A DNA stretch of 64,000 bases. Source: Rattus norvegicus (taxonomy: Eukaryota; Chordata; Mammalia; Rodentia; Muridae). The notes below the pieces were generated by a model. It did no database searches. It had not been told where the DNA came from and saw nothing but the letters and a program-made list of their open reading frames with translations. The DNA lies in contig NC_086026.1 of the NCBI RefSeq assembly GCF_036323735.1, positions 87,510,359 to 87,574,358 on the forward strand. Direction: 5' to 3'. The position numbers and the translations under genes were made by a program. This document shows, piece after piece, positions 41,261 through 53,341 of this stretch. Every line of letters starts with the position of its first letter. The first letter of the stretch is position 1.

Positions 41261-43879
41261 CAAAACCATGGCCAAGCCTGGACTCTGCATTCTCTTAGAC
41301 ACTGCTTTTCTTCCCTGCTTCTAACCTCCTGGTCACGTGGGCATCCTTTGTACTGGTGGGCTGATTCCCCATATTTCCAAAATATCATCCCAGAGACTGA
41401 GCAAATGGTGATTTCATAAACCAATGCCTAATTGAAAAACTGGCTGTCACAAATGTCTGGGTTTTGGCATGGTCATGGCCCAAGTCTCACAGTGCTCGGA
41501 GGTTTACTAGGAGCCTGCAGGAGAAAGGTGAAGGAACCCTCAGGGATAGAGGGGAAGGAAGATGGCGGTGAGGCTGTGCTGCAGAGCCTGTTGAAGTTAG
41601 TTTAAGGGCCTTCTCAGAGCTTCAGCTAGCCACTTATCAGAAGTCCTGGTTATGGCTCCCCTTGAGGTCAGTGAGGGTCATCATCTTTCCCTGAAGAGAG
41701 ATCCGTCATCTGCTCTTACATCCTTCCCCATGAACACTTTAGGAGTTCACACCAGATGATGCTAGAAAAGTAAAAGTTGGAGGGACACCAGAACACTATA
41801 GTTCTTGACAAAAGACTTGACATCATTTCTTGGCTTTGGAGACTGGAAATTCGGGCTCAAGTATTGACACACAGGGTTCCTGGTGGGAGTTCCTCCTGGC
41901 TTGCAGGTTAACTTCATGCTGTTCTGCTAATACCTTCATCCCACTAACACAAGCTACACCACCATCTGAAGCTGATTACTTTCTTAAGGCCTCAGCATCA
42001 GGTATATCCCATTGGCAGTTGGACATTTAAGGGAAGACACATTCTGCCTGCGGCAGAAAGGAAGTGGGGAAACCAGGGCTTGGCTAGGAAAGGTATGTCC
42101 TTGAACTCACTGACAAGCAGAGGCCAAAATGGTCTGAATCCCTTGTCTTTCTAAAGGTCTTTGGGATGAATTTTGGACAAGTACTGAAGATGCACTGAGA
42201 AAGAAAAGTGTAGCAGTGAAGCGAACTATGCACACATTGTCCCAAATGAGAGAGGCCAGAGAGATGATTGTGCACTGTGAACGCCAGTTGTAATTCAAAT
42301 CATAAAGATGTGATACCGGGTACCTAGTAGTTAACTCCAGAGTGAACAACACTGACTGCAAAGCCATCAACTCTAGGACGCTAGGCTCAGTTTCTTCCCT
42401 AGTTTGGGTGATGAGTCAGTGCCCTGCAAAGTGACACTTTGGATGACAGCACCTTTCACACGTCATGGTAAACAAAAAAATGTACACTGTTAAAAGGGAA
42501 AACCTACCCCACAGTCCTGTGGTGCCTGTACCTCCTCCTCGTCCTCCTAAATTAGCCTCCAACTCAGCTAGAGAGGCCATATCTTCAGGAGCGCAAACCT
42601 ACAGATTATTTCCATAGTTTTTGTATTATTTCATCTGGTAGTGGCTTTGCACTCTCAAGGCTCACCACTTAGGGCTGGTTCTCTAACCAAAAGCATCACT
42701 TTAGGGTTAGCTCATTAGCATATCAAGGCCAGCCCTGGACTAGGCATCCCCTGAGCTGGCCCAGTGGCCTGCCAGAGCCTTGTCAGAGCTGCTGGCAGCA
42801 AGCTGGAACATCACATTATTTCAAGACACGCAAGATTTTGTTTTTTTTTTTTTTTTTTAGTTACACAAAATGGTTTCGGCGATGTTCTTAGCAAAATGCT
42901 AATATTTTCATACACCAGTTTTGTGATAAATAACAAATCCTTTTTGTTTCTAGGAGCCACATGGGTGGGAAGTAAAAACAGCCTAGCCTTCTTACCCCTG
43001 CTGTTGTCCTCTCAGAGGATGCCCTCTTGTTATAGATGACACACCCACAGGGCTCTAACCAGCCTACCACATCTTCTTAGCTTCCTTTCCAATCAGAGAC
43101 ATTTCCAACGATACAAGAAGTCAGAAAAACCCCACCCACACTGGAACAGCTGAGCTGCCTGGGGAAGGAGTACAGGATGATAAATGAATGCACTTTCTCT
43201 TTTAGTCACGTCCAAACGCTACGCCTGTCACCTGTCGAGTTTCCTACAGTCGTTTTCAGTTTGGCTTTTGGTTTACTTTGTATCAAAACAGAATTATGTG
43301 TTTTGAATATTCTCAGCCTTTGTGGGAGGTAGAAGCGCTGGGCATGTTTTGAGCTGCTGGGTGTAAGTGGCAAAAGAACTGAGTTTCATCTGGCTTGAAA
43401 TTCAAAAACAAACTAAACTAACCAACCCACCCACTTGAATAGTAAAATGTACAAGATGTGACACTATGTCCTCAGGTTCTAGACTGCCACAGCTCGAGTA
43501 TGGTCCCCACCCTGCCATATGCTCCAGCATCTCAAGATGTTCTCATTGGCTGTGAATCCACAGCAAAAACCAGTATCGTGAAGAATCCCAAAGAGGACGT
43601 GCTCTGAGTCCTCCCGGGACTTCTGATTTTAGAGCTGTCTTCTGCTCCCTCTAGGCCTCGGTTTTCTTTTCAAAATGTATGAAATGTCAACGCTGTCTTG
43701 GATTTCCTCCAGGGCCAACATGTTATCAACACCAAAGCCTTATTCCTTTGGAAGCTCGATGGTAGTGCCATCTATTCTTTGGGCGCCTTTTTTGATGCAG
43801 TTTCACTCAGAGTTTCGGTCTTGACTGTTTTCCTTTACAAATGCCTCTTCTGAACAGATGACTGTAAAGTGAAACTCCA
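41261..43879. other. Intergenic sequence, no gene seen
   Basis: Only a poly(T) run at about 42839-42859 and short chance open frames are visible. Confidence 0.65.
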
Positions 43880-43990
43880 CATTGAGTCTTTATTTTTATG
43901 TGTATGAGAGTCTTGTTTGCATGTATGTCTACACCCACACATTCATGCCTGTGCTTCCAGAGGCCAGAAGAGGGCGCTGGATGCTGCGAC
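43880..43990 (-). repeat. B3-like SINE, antisense
   Basis: TATGTCTACACCCACACATTC and GGCCAGAAGAGGGCGCTGG fit antisense B3. The tRNA-like head is missing. Confidence 0.65.
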
Positions 43991-44154
43991 TGGGAAACTC
44001 CCTACTGAGGTGAACATTAACTCCATTCTTACATTTAGGCATAAATGACCTTTCGTTCTAAAACAGGCTGGTGAGCTGTGAGCTAGTTTTCACCATTGCT
44101 TCACCCGCATCCCTGTTTTGAAATTTGTATTTTTTGCATGTAGTAGCCTTCGTA

Positions 44155-44161
<7 letters not shown>

Positions 44162-44203
<42 letters not shown>
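44162..44203. repeat. (AC)21 microsatellite
   Basis: Uninterrupted ACAC run, extended upstream imperfectly to about 44153. Confidence 0.97.
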
Positions 44204-44204
<1 letters not shown>

Positions 44205-44335
44205 ACATGTACTACTGCATACACATGGAGGTCAGAGGACAGGCCTCTTGACAACCTTATGGGATCAGGAAATTGAACTCAGGCTGTCAGGCCTACACAA
44301 AAGCACCCCTGTGCCCTGGACCATCTGCAAGCCCC
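44205..44335 (-). repeat. B4-like SINE, antisense
   Basis: CATGGAGGTCAGAGGACAGG, GGAAATTGAACTCAGGCTGTC and GGACCATCTGCAAGCCCCA follow the antisense B4 pattern, with the AC repeat as its tail. Confidence 0.7.
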
Positions 44336-44461
44336 ACTTTCATATTCACTTATAAGTGGGGTTGGACTTTTTTGTTTGGTTTGTTTGGTTTAGTTTTTTG
44401 AGGGTGGGTTGTTTTTGGTTTGGTTTGGTTGTTGCTGTTTCTAATGTTTCTGTTTGCTTCG

Positions 44462-44546
44462 TTTTGAGACGGGTTCTTACTGTGTACTGGCCTAGAGCTC
44501 ACAGAGATCTGCCGGCCTCTGCCCTCCCTGCACCACCACACCTGGC
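44462..44546 (-). repeat. B1 SINE, antisense, internally deleted
   Basis: TTTTGAGACGGGTTCTTACTG, GGCCTAGAGCTCACAGAG, CACCACCACACCTGGC. Confidence 0.75.
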
Positions 44547-44736
44547 TGTTGTCAGTGTTCTTTAACACTCTTGGAGGTTTCTCTTTGGCTAAGTGTTATT
44601 TAGAAGTGTGTAGCTTGACTTCAAAATCTTTGGGAATTTTTCTAGATAATTATTCTTGATGTCTAGCATAATTTCTTTGCTCACAAAATATTCTGAATTA
44701 TTTCAGTGCTTTCCTTTAAAAAAAAAAAAAAAACAT

Positions 44737-44832
44737 GGGGTTGGGGATTTAGCTCAGTGGTAGAGTGCTTACCTAGGAAGCGCAAGGCCCTGGGTTCGGT
44801 CCCCAGCTCCAAAAACTAGAAGAAAAAAAAAA
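44737..44832 (+). repeat. ID SINE, sense
   Basis: GGGGTTGGGGATTTAGCTCA, GTGGTAGAGTGCTTACC, GGGTTCGGTCCCCAGCTCC, A-rich tail to about 44832. Confidence 0.97.
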
Positions 44833-45128
44833 CTCCATAACAGCTCATTGTCTGACCTTTCATGGAAAATATTCTGTACTCACTTCCATACAATGTCCAC
44901 TCGACACCTCTGGAGAGGGATCTTCATTGGCAATGTTCAGATCTTCTATACTCTTATTCTTTGTTTTTCTCCCAGTACCTGGGATGAAGCATCTGAGGTG
45001 ACTGGGATGATATTCTCCACTTTGTTTTTTTTCCCAAGTACCTAAGCTCTGTGGGCAGCTGCCTTGGCCTCTAGGGTTGAAATGCACTTTCTCAGTCACT
45101 TGCCCTCCAGCTGATTATAACAGCATTG

Positions 45129-45130
45129 TC

Positions 45131-45187
<57 letters not shown>

Positions 45188-45226
45188 CTCTCTCTCTCTC
45201 TCTTCCTCTCTCTTTCTCTCTCTCTG
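45129..45226. repeat. (TC)n microsatellite
   Basis: Nearly pure CTCTCT tract of about 100 bp with a few TTT and CCCC interruptions. Confidence 0.97.
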
Positions 45227-45305
45227 GTGTCATTTCTGCTTTGCTCTTTACTGATATTTTTATGATACATCATTTTATCATTTCATCTCTTTAGATGACA
45301 CTTTC

Positions 45306-45409
45306 TTTTTTTTTTTTTTTTGGCTCTTTTTTTTCGGAGCTGGGGACCGAACCCAGGGCCTTGCGCTTCCTAGGTAAGCGCTCTACCACTGAGCTAAATC
45401 CCCAGCCCC
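45306..45409 (-). repeat. ID SINE, antisense, with intact target-site duplication
   Basis: T-rich tail, GGAGCTGGGGACCGAACCCA, CGCTCTACCACTGAGCTAAA, ending CCCCAGCCCC. A perfect 14-bp duplication TAGATGACACTTTC is at 45292-45305 and 45410-45423. Confidence 0.97.
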
Positions 45410-46029
45410 TAGATGACACTTTCATGATATTTTTTCCATTCTTTTATATTCATATCCAGTTTTCTAACTAAAGTACATCTCTTAAAGCCTCTCTTCGTTA
45501 GGCCCTACTTTTTTTAATATTTTAATTGCAGTTATTTCATCTGTGGGCATTTATGGTGGTTGATTTGACCAGGCCTAGGCACAACAACCTCTTTATTGTC
45601 TTTTTGTTTCTGCTGTTTCTTTTCACATACATTTTGTCCTGGTTTTGGGCTATGTAATTTTCTCGTCACTAATAACTCACTGGTTTCTGCTAAAGGTTCA
45701 TCTTTACGTATGTCTCAATGATCATAGTGCATATTTCTAACATATCACAGCCAGGCATAGATCTAACTGTCACAGTTCATATGTACCCTAAGAGTCACAT
45801 AAGAGTCTTCAAGTCATATGAGTCAGTAAGTCTTCAAGTCATGAGTTTGTATACTCTTTGGTCACCAATCTTTGGGTTGTGGCTTTTACTGAAGTGGGTA
45901 ATATTTCTCACAATCCAATGTTGGTATTTTAGAGTAAAAATTAAACATCCAAAGTCTTTGTATCTCACATATGTGAAGAACTAGCAATAGTGATAGCTCA
46001 CAAAACTCATAGTGAATTTCAATTCCCTG

Positions 46030-46470
46030 ATGTGAAAGGTATGAAGAGATATTTTACCAAAGAGGTAAGACAATGGACAGGTAAGGACTGAAAAGTCACT
46101 CGACATTACTAGTGACCAGGGAAAGTCAAAAGGATATGTATGGCACAACAAAACATTACTATAACTTACTAGAAATGCTGACCTAAAAATATAGTGTAGC
46201 TACATTGCCGGTCAGGACAATGGTAACAGCCACTCTGGGAAACAGTTTGAGAGCTTCTGATGCTAAGCATGTAACTGCCATTTGACCCAGATGTTATACT
46301 CAAGGGCATTTGTCGTGAACATACAAAAACTCCTGTGTGCACAAAGACCCGTGCATAGCTGCTTTACTCCTAGTAGCCAAACAGAAGAAGCAACTTAGCT
46401 ATCCTTCAAGGAACGTTAAGCAAACAGTGGTTCATCTGTGTCATCTAAGATGAGGTGGTAATAGATGGGA
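46030..46470 (+). mobile_element. Ancient LINE-1 fragment, ORF2 3' region
   Basis: ACTAGTGACCAGGGAAAGTC, GGTAACAGCCACTCTGGGAA, GCCATTTGACCCAGATGTTA, TAGCTGCTTTACTCCTAGTAG and CTATCCTTCAAGGAACG occur in LINE-1 order. Heavily mutated and non-coding. Confidence 0.75.
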
Positions 46471-46800
46471 TGAAGTATTGATCTGAGCAGCAATCGTAGA
46501 TGAGTCCCCAGTGAATCGCGCATCAACAAAGCTCTATGCTGGTTAGGTCTCTCTAGTTTCAGGACAGGTGGGACAGAGGAGAGGGATTGGTGTGGTTAGA
46601 ATAGGTGAGTCAGTGCGAGAGGTCCTGTGGATGATGGAATTGTTCCGTGAGTTGATTAAGATTGTGAATATGTGAGCCTACAAAAGAGACAGATCCATGT
46701 GTGGTGGCAATACACAGGAACAGTACAGGTGAGCCCTGGGAAGCCCACAGATGATACTGTGCAGTCTGGACAGCCACATACATTGGTAAATGGTGTTTGA

Positions 46801-46981
46801 GATTTAAAGATTTATTTATTTATTATATAAGAACACTGAAGCTGTCCTCAGACATACCAGAAGAGGACATCAGATCTCATTATAGATGGTTGTGAGCCAC
46901 CATGTGGTTGCTGGGAATTGAACTCAGGACCTCTGGATGAGCAGTCAGTACACTAAACCACTGAGCCATCTCTCTAGTCTG
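46801..46981 (-). repeat. B2 SINE, antisense
   Basis: AAAGATTTATTTATTTATTA, CCAGAAGAGGACATCAGATC, CCACCATGTGGTTGCTGGG, ending GAGCCATCTCTCTAGTC. Confidence 0.93.
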
Positions 46982-46984
46982 TTA

Positions 46985-49900
46985 TTCCTTTCTATAACTG
47001 GATTCGTCTATGATTATCTCTATTGATATTCACACTGGTTAATGAGTGATGTGCAATCCTAGATGCTTGACACACATCATCTCATTGGTCTTCCCTATAG
47101 CCTTCTGCAACAGGATATCACTATTTCCACCACTGGGAAGGGGGTGAACACAGAGTCGGATGAAGCAACTTTATAACTAGTCCAGTCTAAGGAGATCTTG
47201 ACTGGTGATCATTGGTGATGTCTTGATGCTACATAAAGACCGCTGGGTGATTTGTGGAAAACCTTAGGTTCCGGTCACCCTTCCAGTGACCTACATTTTA
47301 ATTTGAAAGTGACGTAAACACTTAGTTGGTTGCCCCATGAGGGGAGGCAGGGAAGGAGGGAGGGAGGGACGTATGTACTTTTATGATTTTCTGATACCAG
47401 AGGATCAAGCAAACAAAATACTATTTCATCCCCATTTTGGCAATGAGCATCAGTGTTGGCGCCATTACTTGTCTCTTCTAGCATCCCAAGGGGTTCTGGA
47501 GCATCCTCTCTAGCAGCATGCTGGGTGCTCACCTCCCCACAACACTCTGTCTTGCATAAAGGCTTTGCAGAGAGGCAAAGTCAGTGTTAGATAATAGCAA
47601 CAGAGCAGTCCTTCACTGAATAATTTCCAAATACTAATGACTGAGACAGTCTGTGTTATTTAGTCAAGACAAACTTGGTGAAATGGGTTCTGTCATTGGG
47701 GTGTGTGTGTGTGTGTGTGTATGAGCACGCACGGGATAGCATGAACAACATGCTAACCCAGGGCCTCAGTAAGAACTCTACCGCTGAACTGGAGTGTAGT
47801 GGTCAGAGGTTCACTACACTTGTGGCTTAGAAGACTGAAATGTCTGGTTTGTAGGTTAAGCCAGGCTAATAGTCTTCCGTTGCTTTGAGAAACACAGAGA
47901 AAACCCACTCAGATTCTTTGGGCCTGTAGTTTCACAGGGTTCTGTCCACTTTGTTTCTGGACCATCATGAGACAGCATTATGTATGGCTGGGCATGTGCT
48001 AGAGCAAAACTACTCACCTCGTGGCAGGCAGAAAGCAGATAGTGTGAGCAGGGAAGAGGACAGACATAGCCTTCAATGGTACTCTTCCTGAGCAGGGGTG
48101 AGGGGAGACACAGCCTTCAATGACACTCTTCCTGAGCAGGGATGAGGGAAGACACAGCCTTCAATGGCACTCTTCCTGTAGCCTACTTCATCCAGCTAGG
48201 CACCATATGCTAATAGCCCTTTCATCTATGAACTCACCACCAGATTCCCCTACTTTCTGTAGATGAGTTTAGAACACTCCTGACCCAATCACCTCTCTGA
48301 CTCCCCCACCCCCACCCTGTCCATTGCTACATTCGGGAGTCAAGCCTTCACTATATGGATCTTTGGAGACTCTTCATATTTAAAGTAATTCAGACACACA
48401 TGCCGAAGCTACCTGCCCCTCTAAAGCCTTCCTGAAGGTAGGTTGTGTCCTTATGGTTCTTGAGCAATTATAAATTTAAATCTGATATTATTTGAATTGA
48501 GTAACATAACGTAAAATTAATGTGCTCAGTTTCGCTTCTGAAAATGGACATCTGAGACTAGAACAAAGCTTCCTAAGTACCTTGAAATTCCAGCAGTGGC
48601 CCCGTGATGGCAGTATAAGACTAGCGAATATACCTGCAGCCTTCCAGGATCCTGAACTCACCTACGGCAAAGGCAAAAACCCCAGAATCCTGTGAGATGC
48701 AAAATCAGGTTGACAAAGTGCCTCATGCATCTGGGTTATTAACCTCAGAAACAAAGAAATGCAGCTCGCTTTCCAGACAGAGAAAACAGTTTCTTATGGG
48801 AAAACAAAGCATCTACTTGGTGAGAGCACCCTTTTCATAAGTATTGGACAGCAGCCAGCGGCAAACACAATAGCCCTGTCTACAAATGTTTTTCCCATTT
48901 CCTCTGCCCCCTGAAAGCAAGCATTTGAGAATAAATAGTTCAGTTCTCTTTTCCTGGTTGGCCCCTATGGCTGTAAACAAAGGGACAACTGGACTATAGA
49001 AATGTCACATATTTTTCTTGGCTGTGTATGACCTTATGAACCCCTGCCTGGGAATTACACTAACAGCCAAAAAACATGATTCAGTCAAGGTCCTCAAAGC
49101 GCTTTATGGAGAGTAATGAATGTACCTCCCCAACCCCAAACATACCAGGCCATAAGCATTTGCTGAGTTATAGCCAAGTTCAAAAGACACTCAGCACGAA
49201 TTGGGTCTTTGTTGTGGTAGTGGTTTGGTTCTTTAGCCATTGGAACCATTTATTGATCAACAGAATTAGCTCCTGTAGGTTTTGCTCTTTTACTTCATGA
49301 CTCTTGGTCATGGCTGACAGGATTAGAGGCAAATGCCTAACGCAGGAGAGGCACCTCAGAGCCACTGAGGGTCTGTGCTTTGAGAGTGTCAGCACGCTGG
49401 CACAGGTTACTGCTTCCAGCCACGGGGAGACATTAAGGAGAAAGCCCCAGGACTCCTGAGGCTGAGTCAGGATTGCCCAACTTTCCATATATTCTGAAGG
49501 GCTGACAAATATCCTACCCAATAAATTTGTAAGTTAGTGTAAACTTCAAGTGAGGCTCTGCTGCATGCGATCTCCTGATAAAGGTATCATTTTTATGGAC
49601 AAAGTTCAATGGGGTACAAAAAATTATACCCCACAGAATCTTCCTTGCTATCAAAATGAATAGATTCTCTGGAATTCAAACCTACTTTGTGACCCCATTT
49701 TTCCTCTTGTTCTCCATAAACATGGAAATGATAACATGGGGCTGGCCTGATGACATCACTGAAGCAGGGAATGTTCATCTGGCCAGGTGCCCAGCATAAG
49801 GTGCTCAGTTAACATGAACCTGAGCCCTGCCTGTATCATCTCTATAAAGAAAAAGAAGCAGCCAGGAAAACATTCTCCTTGGAGTCTGGACAAGCAATGG

Positions 49901-50905
49901 CGACTATTCTTGAACAAGGCATGGGAACTGTGAGACCAAAGCCCTTTTCTGCAGAGAAAGGGTGTCCCTCATGTGCTTGAAACCAATGGGGCATATGAGA
50001 AAGTCCTAGGGGACCTAAGGCCCATTGCTAGAGGGTAGGAGTGCACAGTAAATATATCCCTCCTAGTAGCCCCTCCTGGTACTGGTCTCTCCAAGGGTGG
50101 AGAAAATGTTTACCCCATCAACTCATTATCCTGAAGACATAGAAGCCTGGTGAAGTCAGTGAAGTCAGTGGGGGTGGCAAACAGAAAACCTCTGCTAATG
50201 GGAAAGTCAAGGTGGATCCCAGGATGCAAGCCCCCACTCTCTTTTACCTGTGGGTATCTTGTACTCTGCACTCACAGCCTTATGGGCATCTGTGGAGTCT
50301 ACAAGGAGAACCACCATCTCAAGGTCACATGACATTGCTATCTCCTGCTCTCATCATTCAGAGGAACTGGGTGCTGCCATGCTGCCAGTGTGTTTAGAGA
50401 AGACACGGCGTCAGAGTGTCCAGCAACAGCTATGAGTTGACAAAAAAGAAAGGATTGTGCTATATTTAATTAATATAATAATTAACAGAATCTATTGTAT
50501 TGTGCCCCCAGCTAACAGATTGGGAGACTACCCTAGGCAGTTCCCACTGCACCAAGATGGCGGTACGGAAGAGCAGGCTCTGTCTGACGAGCATCATTTC
50601 GGCAGTAGCTGGAGCAGCCCTGGGTCTTTTGATCTTGTAGGAGTCCTGGGAAACCAACTTTGCAGGCTACCTGCCTGAAATGCCCAGGAGGCTGTATCTA
50701 CTCTTTTCAGCTCTCTAGGCTTTATTAGATGGGTTGTTCAGGAAGGAATGGAGAATGCTGTGTCCTCGAAACTGTCAGATAGAACCAAAGCAGGCTTTTC
50801 CACAGTCTAGCTGCCATGGAGTTGTGTCCAAGATCAGTGGAGACCATAGAAGAGCTATTTCTTCAAAGCCTTCAGAACAGGGAAGCACTGAAATCCTTCA
50901 AAAGT
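46985..50905. other. Intergenic sequence, no gene seen
   Basis: Contains a (GT)10 run at 47701-47720 and a 44-bp tandem repeat at 48063. No coding or RNA gene is recognised. Confidence 0.65.
48063..48178. repeat. 44-bp tandem repeat, about 2.6 copies
   Basis: Units start GACA(T/C)AGCCTTCAATG and continue ACTCTTCCTGAGCAGGG. Starts are at 48063, 48107 and 48151. Confidence 0.93.
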
Positions 50906-50909
50906 CAAA

Positions 50910-51490
50910 AGTAAGATTATTGCGTGACCCAGCAAATCTAACTCAGCACATACACACACCCTCTAAGAATCAAAAGCATGGTCTCAAGATGTATTTATAT
51001 AGAGCGACATCATTCACACTAGCCAGAGTTACGGTGACACAAATGTCCAACAACAGACCAATGGAGCAAAAAGGAAAGGTGGAATACTATGCACAGTGGA
51101 ATATTGGGTAACTTTTAAAAAGAAGGAAATTCTGATAGGTTCTAAAACATGAATGAATTTTGAAGTCAGTGTTAAATATGCAGTCACAAAAGAACAAATA
51201 CTGCATTGTCCTACTCATATGAAGTAAGGAGAGTAGTCAAATTCATAGAGACAGAAAGCGAATGGGAGTTGCCAGGGACTGTGGGAAGAAAGAACGGGAA
51301 GTTGTTTAATGAGTCTAGGATTTCAGTTCTGTGAGATGGAAATCGGTTGGACAACGTTATAAATGTACTTCACCCAGAGCTGTGCACTTAGCACAGTTGG
51401 TGAGGGTAGAAACGGCTAAAGTGATAAACTTAGGTTTTATATGTGTTCTACCAGTAAAAGATAAAAGTATATAGTTAAAATATTTTAAAG
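50910..51490 (+). mobile_element. Ancient LINE-1 3' end (L1MA-like)
   Basis: GCGTGACCCAGCAAATCTAA, CAAATGTCCAACAACAGACC, GGAATACTATGCACAGTGGA, AAAAGAAGGAAATTCTGAT, GAGTTGCCAGGGACTGTGGG, GTTGTTTAATGAGTCTAGG match the 3' end of a pre-rodent LINE-1 in order. Decayed and non-coding. Confidence 0.85.
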
Positions 51491-51797
51491 AAAAGAACGC
51501 AATGAACATATGAAACAGCACAAACTCACACAACATAAAGCAAAGGCTTAAGTGGGATTGATTTTCACAGCAAATCTTGTTTGCCAGTACAAAAACCACT
51601 GCTGGCTTTTATGCAGCAGAAGGGAAGGTCCCCACTTTAAAGCACAATGCCAATTGCTCTAAAATATCCATATTTTGGCCCTTGCCTTCTATTTTGTGGC
51701 CTATCTTGAGAAGGTCTCTAGAAATGTAATGTCTCCTAAATGTATTTATATCTATTTAAAGAGCCTCTTCCCACCGTTATTTATAATAAAGAAAATT

Positions 51798-51932
51798 AGA
51801 GCCAGGCATGATGGCACACTGACCTGTCAATCCCAGCACTCAGGAGACAGGTGAGGTTGACAGAAGCTTGGTTTACAAAGAGAGTTCCAGGACAGCCAGT
51901 GCTACACAGAGAAACCTTGTCTTGAAAAAAAA
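51798..51932 (+). repeat. B1 SINE, sense
   Basis: GAGCCAGGCATGATGGCACA, CAATCCCAGCACTCAGGAG, GAGTTCCAGGACAGCCAGTG, AGAAACCTTGTCTTGAAAAA. The A-rich tail runs into the GGAA repeat. Confidence 0.93.
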
Positions 51933-51945
51933 TCAATAAATAAAT

Positions 51946-52164
51946 AAAAGGAAGGAAAGAAAGAAAGGCAGAAAGAGAGGGAGGGAAGGAAAGAAGGAAG
52001 GAAGGAAAGAAGGAAAGAAGGAAGGAAGGAAGAGAAGGGAAGGAAGGAAGGAAGGAAGAAAGGAAGGAAGGAAGGGAAGGGAAGGGAAGGGAAGGGAAGG
52101 GAAGGGAAGGGAAGGGAAGGGAAGGGAAGGGAAGGGAAGGGAAGGGAAGGGAAGGGAAGGGAGG
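51946..52164. repeat. Polypurine microsatellite (GGAA)n then (AAGGG)n
   Basis: About 220 bp with no pyrimidine except one C near 51969. The 3' part has 18 evenly spaced GGG triplets at 5-bp steps from 52074 to 52161. Confidence 0.97.
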
Positions 52165-52432
52165 AAAGCTAGATTACCCAAAGCTTAGTAAGAAATAAGT
52201 GAGGGTGGCAGATCCTGTCTCACACTAGGGCTGCTGGACAACAGTTCCCAGTTAGTGGACACTGTGGTTAGCAGTAATGCCAACCAAGTTCCCAAGTTGA
52301 TTTCCGTATGGCGCTCGCTCTCTCTCCTCCGCCCCCACCCCTCAACAAGTTAGCAAGGCCACTACAACATTATGTTCTTAAGAATTTGCCATAAATCAGG
52401 AGGGTTGGGTTTTTGGTTTTTGTCTTGGGTTT

Positions 52433-52708
52433 TTGTTTTGTTTTGTTTTGTTTTTGTTTTGTTTTTTGTTTGGCTTGTGCTTGTTGGTTGTTTGGTTGGT
52501 TGATTGGTTGGTTGGATGAGTTGGTTGGTTGAATGGGTTGGTTGGGTTGGTTGGTTGGTTGGATGGATTGGTTGGTTGGTTGGGTTGGTTGGTTGGTTAG
52601 TTGGATGGGTTGGTTGGTTGGGTTGGTTGGTTGGGTTGGTTGGATGGGTTGGTTGGGTTGGTTGGTTGGGTTGGTTGGTTGGATAGTTGGTTGGTTGATT
52701 GGTTGATA
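52433..52708. repeat. (TTTTG)n and (TTGG)n repeats
   Basis: A TTTTG-rich tract (about 52433-52470) is followed by about 220 bp of TTGG units with GGATGGG and TTGATTGG variants. Confidence 0.95.
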
Positions 52709-53135
52709 ACTTGTTCTACAGAGGACCTTCCTGCAAGTGTAGATGAGCAAGGCACCATGAAAGGCATACAGGAAAACTCAGTTTGTGGAGTCCTTCCGCT
52801 CCTCTGTTCCCTCCCCTTATCTGATAATCGACTTCTTTCTATGGAGTAACAGTTTCCTGTGACACTGCTTCCTGGGGATGCTGGATCATCTTGTTGATGT
52901 GACAGGATTAAGACACATCGAGGAGGTCAGTGACAGTACAAATATATTAGTGGTGTTTCAGCCTGTTCCCCACTGGACCTGCAGGGTAGCAAAGGCCTAA
53001 GGAAATATTTGAACATTTACAGTGCATAGAAGCCTCCACTGGATTTTCAGTTGGATTGTTACTTTTAAATTAGCCACAGACAATACATTGTCTTACTGTG
53101 TATACCAGGATGTGAAGTCTTTGAGAGTACGCGCT

Positions 53136-53145
53136 CACACGCGCG

Positions 53146-53194
<49 letters not shown>
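53136..53194. repeat. Alternating purine-pyrimidine tract (GC)7(AC)20
   Basis: 59 bp of unbroken alternation: CACAC, then GC x7 (53141-53154), then AC x20 (53155-53194). Confidence 0.97.
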
Positions 53195-53197
<3 letters not shown>

Positions 53198-53333
53198 TAG
53201 TACCTGTGAACGTGACCTTATTTGGAAGCAGTTTGCAGGTATAACTAAGTTAAGGGCTCTAAATCCAATAGCTTCTGTCCACCAATGACAATTTTCCATC
53301 AGGGTTTGCTGTCCGTCAATGACTGCTGTCTGG

Positions 53334-53341
<8 letters not shown>

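Noticed and set aside
50734..51111. 125-codon plus-strand open frame
   Set aside because: Its second half lies in the decayed LINE-1 3' region, and the frame is not the ORF2 frame.
51933..52750. Pro/Ser-rich and Pro/Thr/Asn-rich repetitive open frames
   Set aside because: Translations of the polypurine and TTGG microsatellites.
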